From contig CP051232.1 in the NCBI GenBank assembly GCA_017792445.1, positions 992,001 to 1,056,000 of the forward strand: a stretch of 64,000 nucleotides of DNA. Direction: 5' to 3'. This document shows positions 53,564 to 64,000 of the stretch, one piece after another. The notes under the pieces were generated by a model. The model was not told the origin of the DNA, did not search any database, and worked only from the letters and a program-made list of their open reading frames with translations. Positions within the stretch are counted from its first letter, which is position 1. Each line of letters opens with the position of its first letter. The stretch comes from Maritimibacter sp. GTDB taxonomy: Bacteria; Pseudomonadota; Alphaproteobacteria; Rhodobacterales; Rhodobacteraceae. A program made the position numbers and the translations under genes.

Positions 53564-53605
53564 GCCCCAGTCCTTTCGCCCTAGTCCTTCTGCCCCAGTC
53601 CTTCC
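53564..53605. repeat. 14-base tandem repeat before the PQQ dehydrogenase gene
   Basis: Three consecutive 14-base units (GCCCCAGTCCTTTC, GCCCTAGTCCTTCT, GCCCCAGTCCTTCC) are followed by a partial fourth (GCCC). They lie directly upstream of the ribosome site (AGAGAGG) of the gene at 53624, so copy number could affect the leader. Confidence 0.75.
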
Positions 53606-53623
53606 GCCCAGAGAGGCCGCACC

Positions 53624-54808
53624 ATGCGCATGATCGTTTCCGCCACCGCCCTCGTCCTGTCCGCCCACGCCGCATCGGCGCAGGATTTCAACGCCGCCCC
53701 GGCCAACGCGCCCGGACAGGAACCCGCCTTCGAGAACCAGACTCGCGCGCCCGTCATCGACGACGGCGTGACGCTGGAACGCGAGGTGATCGCCGGCGGG
53801 CTGGAAAACCCGTGGGGCATGGATCAGCTGCCGGACGGAAGCTGGATCGTCACCGAACGCCCGGGCCGGATGCGGATCGTAACAGCGGGCGGCGATATCT
53901 CTGCCCCCATCGACGGCCTGCCCGAGGTCGACGGCCGAGGGCAGGGCGGGCTTCTGGACGTGACCGTCGCCGATGACTTCGCCGAGACCCGCCGCGTTTG
54001 GTGGAGCTTTTCGGAGCCGCGTGGTGGCGGCGAGAACGCGACGGCCGTCGCAACCGGCGTGCTGTCCGAGGACGGCAGCACGATGGAAGACGTCGAGGTC
54101 GTCTTCCAACAGCAGCCCGCATGGGCCTCGACCCTCCATTTCGGCTCGCGTCTGGTGTTCGACGAGACGGGCGCGCTGTTCGTGACGACCGGCGAACGCT
54201 CGATGCCCGAACCGCGGCAACTGGCGCAGGACGTGGGCACCCACCTTGGCAAGGTCATCCGCATAGACCCGATGGGCGGCGCGGCACAGGGCAACCCCGA
54301 GATCGACGGCGGCCTGCCCGAGATATGGTCCTACGGCCACCGCAACCTGCAATCCGCCTCTCTTGGCCCCGATGGCGCGCTTTGGACGGTCGAACATGGC
54401 CCGCGCGGCGGTGACGAACTCAACCGGCCCGAGGCCGGGCTCAACTATGGCTGGCCCGAGGTTACCTATGGCGTCGAGTATTCCGGCGGGACCGTCGGCG
54501 AAGGGGTAACCGCGCGGGACGATGTCGAGCAGCCGGTCTATTACTGGGATCCGGTCATCGCGCCGTCGGGGATGGTCTTCTATGACGGCGGAATGTTCCC
54601 CGACTGGCAAGGCGACGCGCTGATCGGCGGGCTTGCTTCACAGTCTCTCGTCCGCCTGACGCTCGAAGACGGCAAGGTCACCGGCGAGGCCCGCTATCTT
54701 CAGGGACAGGGCCGCGTCCGCGACGTGGACGTCGCCGAAGACGGCGCAATCATGATCCTCACCGACAGCGGCAACGGCGCGCTGATCCGGCTGACGCCCG
54801 GCGGCTGA
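53624..54808 (+). CDS. PQQ-dependent sugar dehydrogenase
   Basis: A 394-residue exported six-bladed beta-propeller of the GDH/sorbosone dehydrogenase family (YliI/Asd-like). The signal peptide is MRMIVSATALVLSAHAASAQ. Family motifs: LENPWGMDQLPDGSWIVTER (about 58-77), GQGGLLDVTVADDF, EIWSYGHRNLQSASLGPDG (about 230-248) and VEHGPRGGDELNRPEAGLNY (about 254-273), which include the histidine and arginine of the PQQ site. It oxidises aldose sugars in the periplasm. Which sugar is unknown; PQQ synthesis genes are not in this window. Confidence 0.88.
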   Translation: MRMIVSATALVLSAHAASAQDFNAAPANAPGQEPAFENQTRAPVIDDGVTLEREVIAGGLENPWGMDQLPDGSWIVTERPGRMRIVTAGGDISAPIDGLPEVDGRGQGGLLDVTVADDFAETRRVWWSFSEPRGGGENATAVATGVLSEDGSTMEDVEVVFQQQPAWASTLHFGSRLVFDETGALFVTTGERSMPEPRQLAQDVGTHLGKVIRIDPMGGAAQGNPEIDGGLPEIWSYGHRNLQSASLGPDGALWTVEHGPRGGDELNRPEAGLNYGWPEVTYGVEYSGGTVGEGVTARDDVEQPVYYWDPVIAPSGMVFYDGGMFPDWQGDALIGGLASQSLVRLTLEDGKVTGEARYLQGQGRVRDVDVAEDGAIMILTDSGNGALIRLTPGG

Positions 54809-54886
54809 CGTCGTCAGCCGTTCGCGACCGGCAACGCCTCCGTTGCGCTTGGGCGTGGTTTGCCCCGGCCTGGCGGCCCCGGCCCC

Positions 54887-57596
<2,710 letters not shown>

Positions 57597-57604
<8 letters not shown>

Positions 57605-58658
57605 TGGCGGCCCCCCGGGGCTTGCGCGGCGCATAGGCGGCGACGTGGTCTGCGATGGCGCGGATATGCTCGGGCGTGGTGCCGCAGCAGCCCCCGACGA
57701 CATTCACCAGCCCTTCCTTCGCAAAGACCTCGACCTTGCTGGCGGTGTCCTCGGGTTGTTCGTCGTACTGACCGAAGGCGTTGGGCAGGCCGGCATTGGG
57801 ATAGGCACAGATGCGCGTTTCCGCGACCCCCGCCAGTTCGGACAGGTGCGGCCGCATCGCGTCGGCGCCCAGCGCGCAGTTCAGCCCCACCGTGAACGGA
57901 CGGGCGTGGCGGACAGAGTGCCAGAAAGCGGTGGGGGTCTGGCCCGACAGCGTCCGGCCCGAGGCATCGGTGATGGTGCCCGAGATCATGATCGGCAGGC
58001 GGCGGCCGACCTTCGCGAAGCTTTCGAAGGCGGCGAAGATCGCGGCCTTGGCGTTCAACGTGTCGAAAATCGTCTCGATCAGGATCAGGTCGGACCCGCC
58101 CTCGATCAGTCCGTCGATCTGTTGGCCATAGGCAAGCCGCAGATCGTCGAAGGTCACGGCACGATAGCCCGGATCGTTCACGTCCGGGCTGATGGATGCG
58201 GTCCGGTTGGTCGGCCCGACTGCCCCCGCGACAAAGCGCGGGCGGCCATCCTTGGCCTGCGCCCAATCGGCCGCGCGTCGCGCAACCTGCGCACCGGCGA
58301 CGTTCAGGTCATGCACCGCGCCCTCAAGCCCGTAATCCGCCTGCGCGATGGTCGTGGACGAGAAGGTGTTGGTTTCCAGAATGTCGGCCCCGGCCAGCGC
58401 GAATTGCAGCTGGATGTCCTCGACCGCCTTCGGCTGGGTCAGAACCAGAAGGTCGTTGTTGCCCTTCTGCGGGTGATCCGACGGATGGTGCCGGCAGCCG
58501 GGACCATGAATATGCCCGCCCGCGGTGAAGTCCTCTTCGGACATGTTCAGCGTCTGGATCATTGTCCCCATCGCCCCGTCGAGGATGAGGATGCGTTCGC
58601 GAGCCGCCGCTTCAAGCGCCTTGAAGCTGTCGGAGGTCGGTAGTGAGAAATTGATCAT
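57597..58658 (-). CDS. methionine synthase, homocysteine-binding part (split MetH)
   Basis: A 353-residue homocysteine S-methyltransferase domain. It begins [20 protein letters not shown]; the active part has [17 protein letters not shown] (about 18-34), [20 protein letters not shown] (about 93-112) and [18 protein letters not shown] (about 320-337), in which the paired cysteines (GGCCGTTP) and an upstream cysteine (GLNCALGAD, about 251-259) bind zinc and homocysteine. This is the first domain of full-length MetH. Fusion is absent here: the stop overlaps the start of the second gene. Confidence 0.94.
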
Positions 58659-59042
58659 TTGGATCCTGCCGGTTCAAGAGGACCCGATAGCCGAGGCCCC
58701 GCCTCACCATCAACTTCATTATATTCCGTATCATTATGAGCATTCTTCATAATCAAGAACCTGTCTGCCTTCCCGGCCCTACGAGGCGCGGACGCGCCTG
58801 TAAAATCCCTTAAAATAATGTCGCCGGCCCGGAACGCCCGGCGTGCGCAAGCGCCTGTGTTGCAAGGTCCGGCCCTTTCCAGACGACGCCAACAGACGTT
58901 GTCGGGCGGGTCTTCGTCCAGCAAACCCGAAGTCGCCGCGGCAAACCGGTGACAATGGGACCGGCTGTGCGGCTTTGTCCCTCGCTCAAGTAAAGGTGAT
59001 ACAACCTGCCCGACCCGGCCACCGGGTGCCCCGACAGTGCGC
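58659..59042 (-). promoter_or_regulatory. metH control region
   Basis: A 384-base gap without a credible gene. An AT-rich part near the start contains a TATAAT element (minus strand, 58718-58723) and TCATTAT-type repeats at 58716-58722, 58731-58737 and 58747-58753, spaced 15-16 bases. The last two form an inverted repeat (ATTATGA, 7 bases, TCATAAT; 58733-58753). This suggests a repressor or activator site, for example a methionine-pathway regulator. No cobalamin or SAM riboswitch was recognised. Confidence 0.5.
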
Positions 59043-59972
59043 CTACCCCACCGCGTAGCCCAGCATGACAAGACTCATCCAAACCACGAAACCGCCTGCG
59101 AGGATCTGCAACGCGGGCCCAACCCGAGCAGCCGCGCCAAAGCGGCTGACCGAGGCATGGCCAAGACCGCGCGCGACGATGCTGGAGACGGCGACAAGGC
59201 TGGTCAGCGTCGCGGTGCCAAGTCCCATGACGATCACGGCAGCCGCACCCGCGGCGCGGATGTCCATCTGCCATGCGATGACCAGCAGGAAGATCGCGCC
59301 GGTGCAGGGCCGCACGGCGATACTGCCGACAAGGACGAGCGTGTCGCGCATCGAGCCCAGCGCGGCGACCTCTTCCGGCGTCGGACCATGGGCGTGACCG
59401 CAGCAGGCGCAGGACGCCTCGCCTTCGGCGTGATGGTGGTGGTCGTGGCCGCCGTCGCTGGTCGTGTGCACGTGGCCTGCGTTCGCCTGCCGGGCAAATC
59501 CGCGCAGACCGCGCCAGACCAGAACGACGCCGATCAAGGCGATCACGAGATAGCTTGCTGGGGCAAGATAGTCTTCCGCCAGCGTAGTCACGCTGCGCGC
59601 CGACACCTCCAGCACCGCAAAGCCGCCGTACACCAGAAGGATGGCCCACGCCGCCTGCGCGAGGCTCGACACGATGGCAATGCCCAGCAGACGCGCCATC
59701 GAAACGCCCGAGCCGACACCCACGCCCCCGATCAGGTACTTGCCATGGCCCGGCCCCACCGCGTGTACGAAGCCATAGGCCCCTGCGGCCAGCAGCAGCG
59801 CGGCGGTTGCGCCCGGACTGCCGGTGCGAAGCGCACGCACCGCCCCGGCCATCTCGTTCTGAAAGGCCCTTTGCTGTTCGACCGCCCAACGCGCCAGCCA
59901 CGACAGGTCCGGAACCAGCAGCACAGCCAAGACGCCCAGAACGCAGACACCGATGACAACGGCTAGTCGCAT
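59043..59972 (-). CDS. NicO-family metal transporter
   Basis: A 309-residue polytopic membrane protein of the nickel/cobalt transporter (NicO) family, similar to RcnA-type exporters. Family signs are GFVHAVGPGHGKYLIGGVGV (about 66-85), where the HAVGPGHGK motif is diagnostic, and RPCTGAIFLLVIAWQMDI (about 221-238). A histidine/cysteine-rich loop lies in the middle (HDHHHHAEGEASCACCGHAH, about 175-194), suggesting metal capture. Its start overlaps the end of the DUF1007 gene by ten bases. Position in a zinc cluster makes zinc a possible substrate. Confidence 0.85.
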   Translation of the reverse strand: MRLAVVIGVCVLGVLAVLLVPDLSWLARWAVEQQRAFQNEMAGAVRALRTGSPGATAALLLAAGAYGFVHAVGPGHGKYLIGGVGVGSGVSMARLLGIAIVSSLAQAAWAILLVYGGFAVLEVSARSVTTLAEDYLAPASYLVIALIGVVLVWRGLRGFARQANAGHVHTTSDGGHDHHHHAEGEASCACCGHAHGPTPEEVAALGSMRDTLVLVGSIAVRPCTGAIFLLVIAWQMDIRAAGAAAVIVMGLGTATLTSLVAVSSIVARGLGHASVSRFGAAARVGPALQILAGGFVVWMSLVMLGYAVG

Positions 59973-60628
59973 CGCACCACGATCCGGTCCGCGAAAAGCG
60001 CGCCGACGTTCGCGATCTCGGGCGTTTCTTCGCGTCCGAGTTTGGCAAGCGTCTTTGCAAGTTCGTCAGAGTTGCTGTCGGGGTCGAAATCCACGACCCG
60101 CGCGGAGCACGGTCCCGGGTCACCGAAAAGGTCGGGCTGGTCCGTGACGGAGAAGGCGAAGAAATACGTGGATTCGTGGAACGAGACGTCGATCTCGCGG
60201 CCCTGCATGTCCAGCGGCGTCGAGAGCCTGCGGACAAAGGTCAGTTGCAGGCGACCGTCCACCAGATGCGCGTCCAGATCGCTGGGCCATTCAAGCGGGA
60301 TCGCCACGCCATCCACGACCGGGTGCGCCGAGCCGTCGAAATCCTCGGGCCATTCGCTAAGCTGCCGCACCAGGGCCAGCCGGTCTTCCTCGTCCAGCCC
60401 GCCTGCGTCGTTCAATTCGAGGCCCTGCGCCGACAGCGTGTAAAGCGTCTCGAATTCATCGTAGCGCCACGTGACCTCCAGCGCCTCGAGCTTCGCGTCG
60501 GGGCCGAAGCGGAAATCGACGCCGCCGTCGATGAACACATGCGGGTGCGCGGACGCCTGCCCCGCCAGAAGAAGGCAGGTCAGACCCGTCGCCGCACAAA
60601 GGGTCTGCCTGCGGAACCGTGGCGTCAA
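59963..60628 (-). CDS. DUF1007-family protein, periplasmic
   Basis: A 221-residue exported protein of the DUF1007 family. A signal-like N-terminus (LCAATGLTCLLLAGQASA) is followed by HPHVFIDGGVDFRFGPDAKL (about 28-47), whose HPH is conserved near the mature N-terminus and may bind metal. DUF1007 genes are commonly paired with NicO transporters, as here (ten-base overlap). The gene start overlaps the DUF1826 stop (ATGA at 60625-60628). A metal-delivery role at the periplasm is inferred. Confidence 0.83.
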   Translation of the reverse strand: MTPRFRRQTLCAATGLTCLLLAGQASAHPHVFIDGGVDFRFGPDAKLEALEVTWRYDEFETLYTLSAQGLELNDAGGLDEEDRLALVRQLSEWPEDFDGSAHPVVDGVAIPLEWPSDLDAHLVDGRLQLTFVRRLSTPLDMQGREIDVSFHESTYFFAFSVTDQPDLFGDPGPCSARVVDFDPDSNSDELAKTLAKLGREETPEIANVGALFADRIVVRCD

Positions 60629-61266
60629 ACCTTGTCCTCCGGGTCGTCCACGGGGTCGAGCACCAGCAGAAGACGCGTCTCTCCGCTACCCTCGATCGGG
60701 GGCGAACGGTGCAGAAGTCCGGCCCGTGGGAATTCCGGCCAGTGGGTGCCACGCAACAGGATCGGTGTGCAAGCGGGTACGGCAAAGATGCGCTCAGGGT
60801 CCCGGCCCTGCCCGCCCCGCCCGTATTGGGTGCCGGAACCACGGTACGTACAGACCAGACGCGCGGTGATCGCGTCGACGTGGAACCTGCGGCACGCGTT
60901 CGTCGTCACCACGTCCAGCCGCACCCGCAAATACGTCGCATCCATCAGCCCAGAGAAGATGGCGGCCAGCGCCGCTGCGTCCTCGACCAGCATATGGCGG
61001 AAATCGCAGTCGGGGGTCCCGGCGGACTCGCACAACTGCCACAGCGCGGCGCGCACCCCTTCCGGCCTCAGGATCATCCGCGCGCGGGGCAACTGCTCGG
61101 GCTCGAGACCGTTGATCCAGTCGCTGAAACCGGCAACCGGCTGACGGCGCCAGATCGCGGCGGCGCAGTCCGGGCGGTGGATCGCCGCCAGCGCGTCCGG
61201 CGTGTCGACGATGGAAACGCCCCGCAGCCCGGTCCGCGTGGCAAGGGACAGTCCGGGTGCGTTCAC
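60625..61266 (-). CDS. DUF1826-family protein
   Basis: A 213-residue protein starting at GTG 61266 (VNAPGLSLATRTGLRG). The start overlaps the cobW stop (GTGA), and its own stop overlaps the DUF1007 start (ATGA). Conserved-looking parts are LVEDAAALAAIFSGLMDATY, RRFHVDAITARLVCTYRGSG and PILLRGTHWP, with several histidines (FRHM, RFHVD, GTHWP, LLHRS) that could bind metal. Sequence and context match DUF1826 proteins, which occur beside CobW genes. Function unknown. Confidence 0.75.
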   Translation of the reverse strand: MNAPGLSLATRTGLRGVSIVDTPDALAAIHRPDCAAAIWRRQPVAGFSDWINGLEPEQLPRARMILRPEGVRAALWQLCESAGTPDCDFRHMLVEDAAALAAIFSGLMDATYLRVRLDVVTTNACRRFHVDAITARLVCTYRGSGTQYGRGGQGRDPERIFAVPACTPILLRGTHWPEFPRAGLLHRSPPIEGSGETRLLLVLDPVDDPEDKV

Positions 61267-62363
61267 GGCGGACCTGCACCGTCGACCGGCTCGGCCTCGG
61301 TCTGTGGAATATGCGCCCGCAGCATGTCGAGGCTGCGCTGCAGTTCCGGTCGCGACATATCGCGCGCGATGACAACGATCCGCGAACGACGATCTCCCCC
61401 GGTCCAGTTCAGCACCGGAACCGGCGGGTCGAAGACCTGCTGCACGCCATGGAACACGAAGGGCGCGTTCATCCCCTCCAGAAAGACGATGCCCTTCACC
61501 CGCAGAATGTCTTCTCCGCGGAGAGAGACAAGTGTGTCGAGCCAACGGTCGAACACGACATCCGGGATCGGGTGGTCCAGCGTGATCGACGCGCTGCCGA
61601 TCCGCGCATCGTGCGGTGACACCGGCGCGGGCTCGGATTTTGCGCCGCCCAGCCCTGACAGGTTCGCCAACGGATCGGGGGCCGGCGCCGCGACCGAGGT
61701 CCATGCCACCGCGTCAGAGGGGGCAACGCCCCGGCGCAGGCCGCTAAGCCCGAACAGCCGCGCGGAGGCTCCCTTGCCGCGGACCGCGGCGACGATCGGA
61801 GCGGACGGGTTGATTGCGCGCAGCCGCGCCTCGAAGCTGCGCAGCTCTTCCGGCGAGACCAGATCGGTCTTGCTGAGCACGATCAGGTCGGCCATCGCCG
61901 CCTGAGATACCGCTTCGAACTGCGCGTCCAGCGTCGCGGGCCCGTTCCTTGCATCGGCCACGGTGACGACCCCGTCCATCCGGGTGGTCCGGGTCAGGAC
62001 ATAGTCGACCTGCAGCGTCTGCAGGATCGGCCCCGGATCGGCCAGCCCCGTTGTCTCGATCACCACGCGCTCGAAGTCCAGTTCGCCGCGGTCACGCCGA
62101 CCGATGAGGCTGGACATCGTGCGCGCAAGGTCGCCCCGCACCGAGCAGCAAAGGCAGCCCGACTGCATCAGCACGATCTCTTCGCTGGTCGTCTCTATCA
62201 GGTCGTGATCAAGCCCGGCCTCGCCGAACTCGTTCACGATCACCGCGATCTTGCCGGCCGACGCATCGGCCAGCACGGCGTTCAGCAGCGTTGTCTTGCC
62301 GGCACCGAGAAAGCCGGTCAGCAGGGTGACCGGGACCCTCATGTCGTTGAAGTCCATGCTCAT
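61263..62363 (-). CDS. CobW-family GTPase, probable zinc metallochaperone
   Basis: A 366-residue G3E GTPase. Walker A is GFLGAGKTTLLNAVL (17-31), the metal motif is SGCLCCSVRGDL (about 68-79), the switch region has VIETTGLADPGPIL and the base-specificity motif is LSKTDLV (about 168-174). The C-terminal CobW_C domain begins near 278 (DILRVKGIVFLEG). CobW proteins with the CxCC motif that sit beside zinc genes deliver zinc to client enzymes in zinc shortage. Here it lies 36 bases after znuA, and overlaps DUF1826. Confidence 0.92.
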   Translation of the reverse strand: MSMDFNDMRVPVTLLTGFLGAGKTTLLNAVLADASAGKIAVIVNEFGEAGLDHDLIETTSEEIVLMQSGCLCCSVRGDLARTMSSLIGRRDRGELDFERVVIETTGLADPGPILQTLQVDYVLTRTTRMDGVVTVADARNGPATLDAQFEAVSQAAMADLIVLSKTDLVSPEELRSFEARLRAINPSAPIVAAVRGKGASARLFGLSGLRRGVAPSDAVAWTSVAAPAPDPLANLSGLGGAKSEPAPVSPHDARIGSASITLDHPIPDVVFDRWLDTLVSLRGEDILRVKGIVFLEGMNAPFVFHGVQQVFDPPVPVLNWTGGDRRSRIVVIARDMSRPELQRSLDMLRAHIPQTEAEPVDGAGPP

Positions 62364-62399
62364 TTTTCCGTTCTCCGGTCGGTCACCCCGCGACTGGGC

Positions 62400-63506
62400 T
62401 CAGTGGCCCAGCGCCTCGGCCAGCGTGTTCGCGTTGTATCGCATCATGTCCAGATAGGTCGGCGCCGGGCCATCGGCTTCCGACAGCGCGCCCGGATACA
62501 GCGTACCGCCAATCGTGGCGCCTGTCTCGCTTGCGATCTGCTCCAGCAGCCGTCCGTCCGAGATGTTTTCGAGGAACACGGCCGAAATGCCTTCCTCGCG
62601 GATGCGCTCGATCAGCCCGGCAACGTCCTGAGCCGAGGCTTCGGATTCCGTGCTAAGGCCCTGCGGCGAAAGGAAGGTCAGGCCATAGTCGCGTCCGAAG
62701 TACTGGAAGGCGTCATGCGACGTGACAACCGTCCGGTGGTCTTCCGGCAGGGCCGCGACGATGTCGTGGATCTCGGCATCCAGCGCTTCGATCTCGGCGA
62801 CGTAGGCGGCGCGGTTTTCATAGAAGGTCGCCGCGTTTTCGGGGTCTGCCTTCGCCAGCGCGGCGGTGATGTTGTCCACGTAGATCACCGCGTTGTCGAG
62901 ACTTTGCCAAGCATGCGGATCGAAGGCACCGTGGTGGTGATGGTCATGGCCCTCGCTTTCGGCATGCTCCTCATGCTCGTGGTCGTGATCCTCGCCCTCG
63001 GCATGTTCGTCATGGTCGTGCTCGTGGTCCTCGCCCTCGGCATGCTCCTCATGCTCGTGGTCGTGATCCTCGCCCTCGGCATGCTCCTCATGCTCGTGGT
63101 CGTGGTCCTCGCCCTCGGCATGTTCATCATGGTCGTGATGGTCGTCGTCGAACGGAATCGCGTCGATCCCGTCGGTGGCCACCACCCGCACGCCCGAGAA
63201 ATCCGAAGCCTCGGTCAGCCGGTCAAGCCAACCCTCGAACTCCAGACCGTTGACCACAAGGATCTCGGCCTCGCTGACCGCGCGGGCGGCCTGCGGTGTG
63301 GGCTGATAGACGTGGGTATCGCCGTTCGGGCCGACAAGCGTGGTTACCTCGACATGATCGCCACCGATACGCTCGACCATGTCGCCGAGGATCGAGAAGG
63401 TCGCGACCACGCGTTTCGGCGTATCCGCCAGCGCAGCGCCGGGGATCGCCAGAGACAGGGTGAGGATGGCGGTAGCAGACTTGAGAAGTGTTCTGCGCGT
63501 GGTCAT
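62400..63506 (-). CDS. znuA: zinc ABC transporter substrate-binding protein ZnuA
   Basis: A 368-residue cluster A-I binding protein with a signal peptide (MTTRRTLLKSATAILTLSLA). Metal ligands appear as H65 in NGDTHVYQPT, H198 in FDPHAWQSL, the His in TSHDAFQYF (about 263) and the acidic residue near the end. A charged histidine-rich loop (about 121-192) separates the first two, as in zinc-specific members. The loop is made from 13-residue repeats encoded by 39-base tandem units (62961-63116 plus a part copy). The start at 63506 follows AGGAAA. It lies 11 bases after the znuB gene. Confidence 0.94.
   Translation of the reverse strand: MTTRRTLLKSATAILTLSLAIPGAALADTPKRVVATFSILGDMVERIGGDHVEVTTLVGPNGDTHVYQPTPQAARAVSEAEILVVNGLEFEGWLDRLTEASDFSGVRVVATDGIDAIPFDDDHHDHDEHAEGEDHDHEHEEHAEGEDHDHEHEEHAEGEDHEHDHDEHAEGEDHDHEHEEHAESEGHDHHHHGAFDPHAWQSLDNAVIYVDNITAALAKADPENAATFYENRAAYVAEIEALDAEIHDIVAALPEDHRTVVTSHDAFQYFGRDYGLTFLSPQGLSTESEASAQDVAGLIERIREEGISAVFLENISDGRLLEQIASETGATIGGTLYPGALSEADGPAPTYLDMMRYNANTLAEALGH
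62961..63149 (-). repeat. 39-base tandem repeats in znuA
   Basis: Four 39-base units begin at 62961, 63000, 63039 and 63078, with a partial fifth from 63117. They encode HDHEHEEHAEGED-type units (variants use DH, EH, DD). All units keep the reading frame. Units one and three are identical over their whole length and unit four differs from them by one base, so copy number may change by slippage. Confidence 0.9.
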
Positions 63507-63517
63507 GGAGTTTCCTT

Positions 63518-64000
63518 TCAGACTTCGAAATGGCGTCGCGGCAGGGCTTGCGCGACAAGCCCGCCCACCGGACCGAACACCAGCGACACGGCATAGAAGA
63601 TGCCGGCCACGAGAATGATCGCGGGCCCGGAGGGAAGGCTGTAGTGATAGGACAGAAGCAGTCCGCTGACGCTGGACAGCATGGCGATGGCAACCGCACC
63701 GGCGATCATGCCGCCGATGCCCGCGGCCCAGAACCGGGCGGCGGCCGCAGGCAGGATCATGATGCCCACGGCCATCAGCGTTCCCAGCGCATGGAAGCCG
63801 CCGACAAGGTTCATCACCACCAGCGCAAGAAAGGTGAAGTGGGTCACCGCGCTGAGACTGCTGACCGAGCGCAGGAACTGCGGGTCGGCACATTCCAGTA
63901 CCAGCGGCCGGAACAACAGCGCCAGCGTCAGCACCGACAGGCTGGCGATCGAGCACAGCAGCGTCAGCGCGGCGTTGTCCAGCGCCAGAACGGTGCCGAA
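63518..64000 (-). CDS. zinc ABC transporter permease ZnuB, C-terminal part (runs off the right edge)
   Basis: The visible 160 residues belong to an ABC-3 family permease. The frame is open to the edge, with no start needed inside. Hydrophobic segments and the ABC-3 motif VVMNLVGGFHALGTLMAVGI then LPAAAARFWAAGIGGMIAG match ZnuB and related Mn/Zn permeases, followed by a C-terminal PVGGLVAQALPRR. It lies 11 bases upstream of znuA on the same strand, so the transporter operon continues to the right of the window (znuC is expected there). Confidence 0.9.
   Translation of the reverse strand, partial: FGTVLALDNAALTLLCSIASLSVLTLALLFRPLVLECADPQFLRSVSSLSAVTHFTFLALVVMNLVGGFHALGTLMAVGIMILPAAAARFWAAGIGGMIAGAVAIAMLSSVSGLLLSYHYSLPSGPAIILVAGIFYAVSLVFGPVGGLVAQALPRRHFEV

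Noticed and set aside
58659-59042. Cobalamin or SAM riboswitch before the B12-dependent methionine synthase
   Set aside because: One GGGAAGGC stretch resembles part of a cobalamin riboswitch, but the B12 box and the other conserved blocks are missing. No SAM-I, SAM-II or SAH riboswitch core was found.
58810-60237. Open frame of 475 codons overlapping NicO and DUF1007
   Set aside because: It crosses two well-supported genes in another frame, and its part past 59043 lies in the noncoding gap before metH with no domain.
62961-63149. Regular repeat of about 39 bases, CRISPR-like in spacing
   Set aside because: The units are contiguous without unique spacers and encode the histidine-rich loop of ZnuA in frame.

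Overview
The window looks like a chromosomal segment of a marine alphaproteobacterium of the Rhodobacteraceae (Roseobacter group). The evidence is high GC, a split rpsM-rpsK-rpoA-rplQ block, an opgG-opgI-opgH-opgC glucan operon arranged as in Rhodobacter, a Hint-domain protein of roseobacter type, DUF1244 and YtoQ proteins, a short SRP RNA, and small hairpin-rich intergenic repeats. No prophage, insertion sequence, CRISPR array, tRNA or rRNA gene was seen.

Layout. 1-2.5 kb: end of a HAD hydrolase, clpS, an RsmC-like methyltransferase and an SDR protein lacking its catalytic lysine. 2.6-8.8 kb: a CUT1 sugar ABC transporter (two permeases, an unknown membrane-anchored protein and a large binding protein on the minus strand; divergent ATPase and a FucU mutarotase on the plus strand). 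8.9-16.6 kb: SRPBCC protein, nudC, a CpdB-like nucleotidase, SRP RNA, a small membrane protein, an ankyrin protein and dnaX. 16.7-21.5 kb: YbaB, an amine oxidase-like flavoenzyme, recR, rarA and a Hint protein. 21.6-29.7 kb: rplQ, rpoA, rpsK, rpsM, a lipoprotein, YtoQ, then pheT, a YrhK protein and pheS. 29.8-32.8 kb: a GMC dehydrogenase with a cysteine cluster and a Tat-type small partner, then a secreted protein with IPLI repeats. 32.9-37.9 kb: rplT, rpmI, a transglycosylase, pyk, N-formylglutamate amidohydrolase, DUF1244 and two related small secreted proteins. 38-42.3 kb: an aldo/keto reductase and lactonase pair of fucose type, an SH3 protein and an AraC regulator. 42.3-47.2 kb: opgCHIG. 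47.5-54.8 kb: RND adaptor and pump overlapping an alpha/beta hydrolase, then a PQQ sugar dehydrogenase. 54.9-58.7 kb: methionine synthase in two genes. 59-64 kb: a zinc cluster of nicO, DUF1007, DUF1826, cobW, znuA and part of znuB.

Functional themes. (i) Fucose-type sugar use is probably split between the ABC/FucU locus and the aldo/keto reductase-lactonase pair 30 kb away. (ii) Osmoregulated periplasmic glucans are made by OpgG/H, with OpgC decorating them. (iii) Zinc supply: ZnuA carries a histidine-rich loop built of 39-bp tandem repeats, and import genes lie in one overlapping run with a CobW metallochaperone and a NicO/DUF1007 pair. (iv) Several plus-strand promoters share a TAGGCT-like -10 element.
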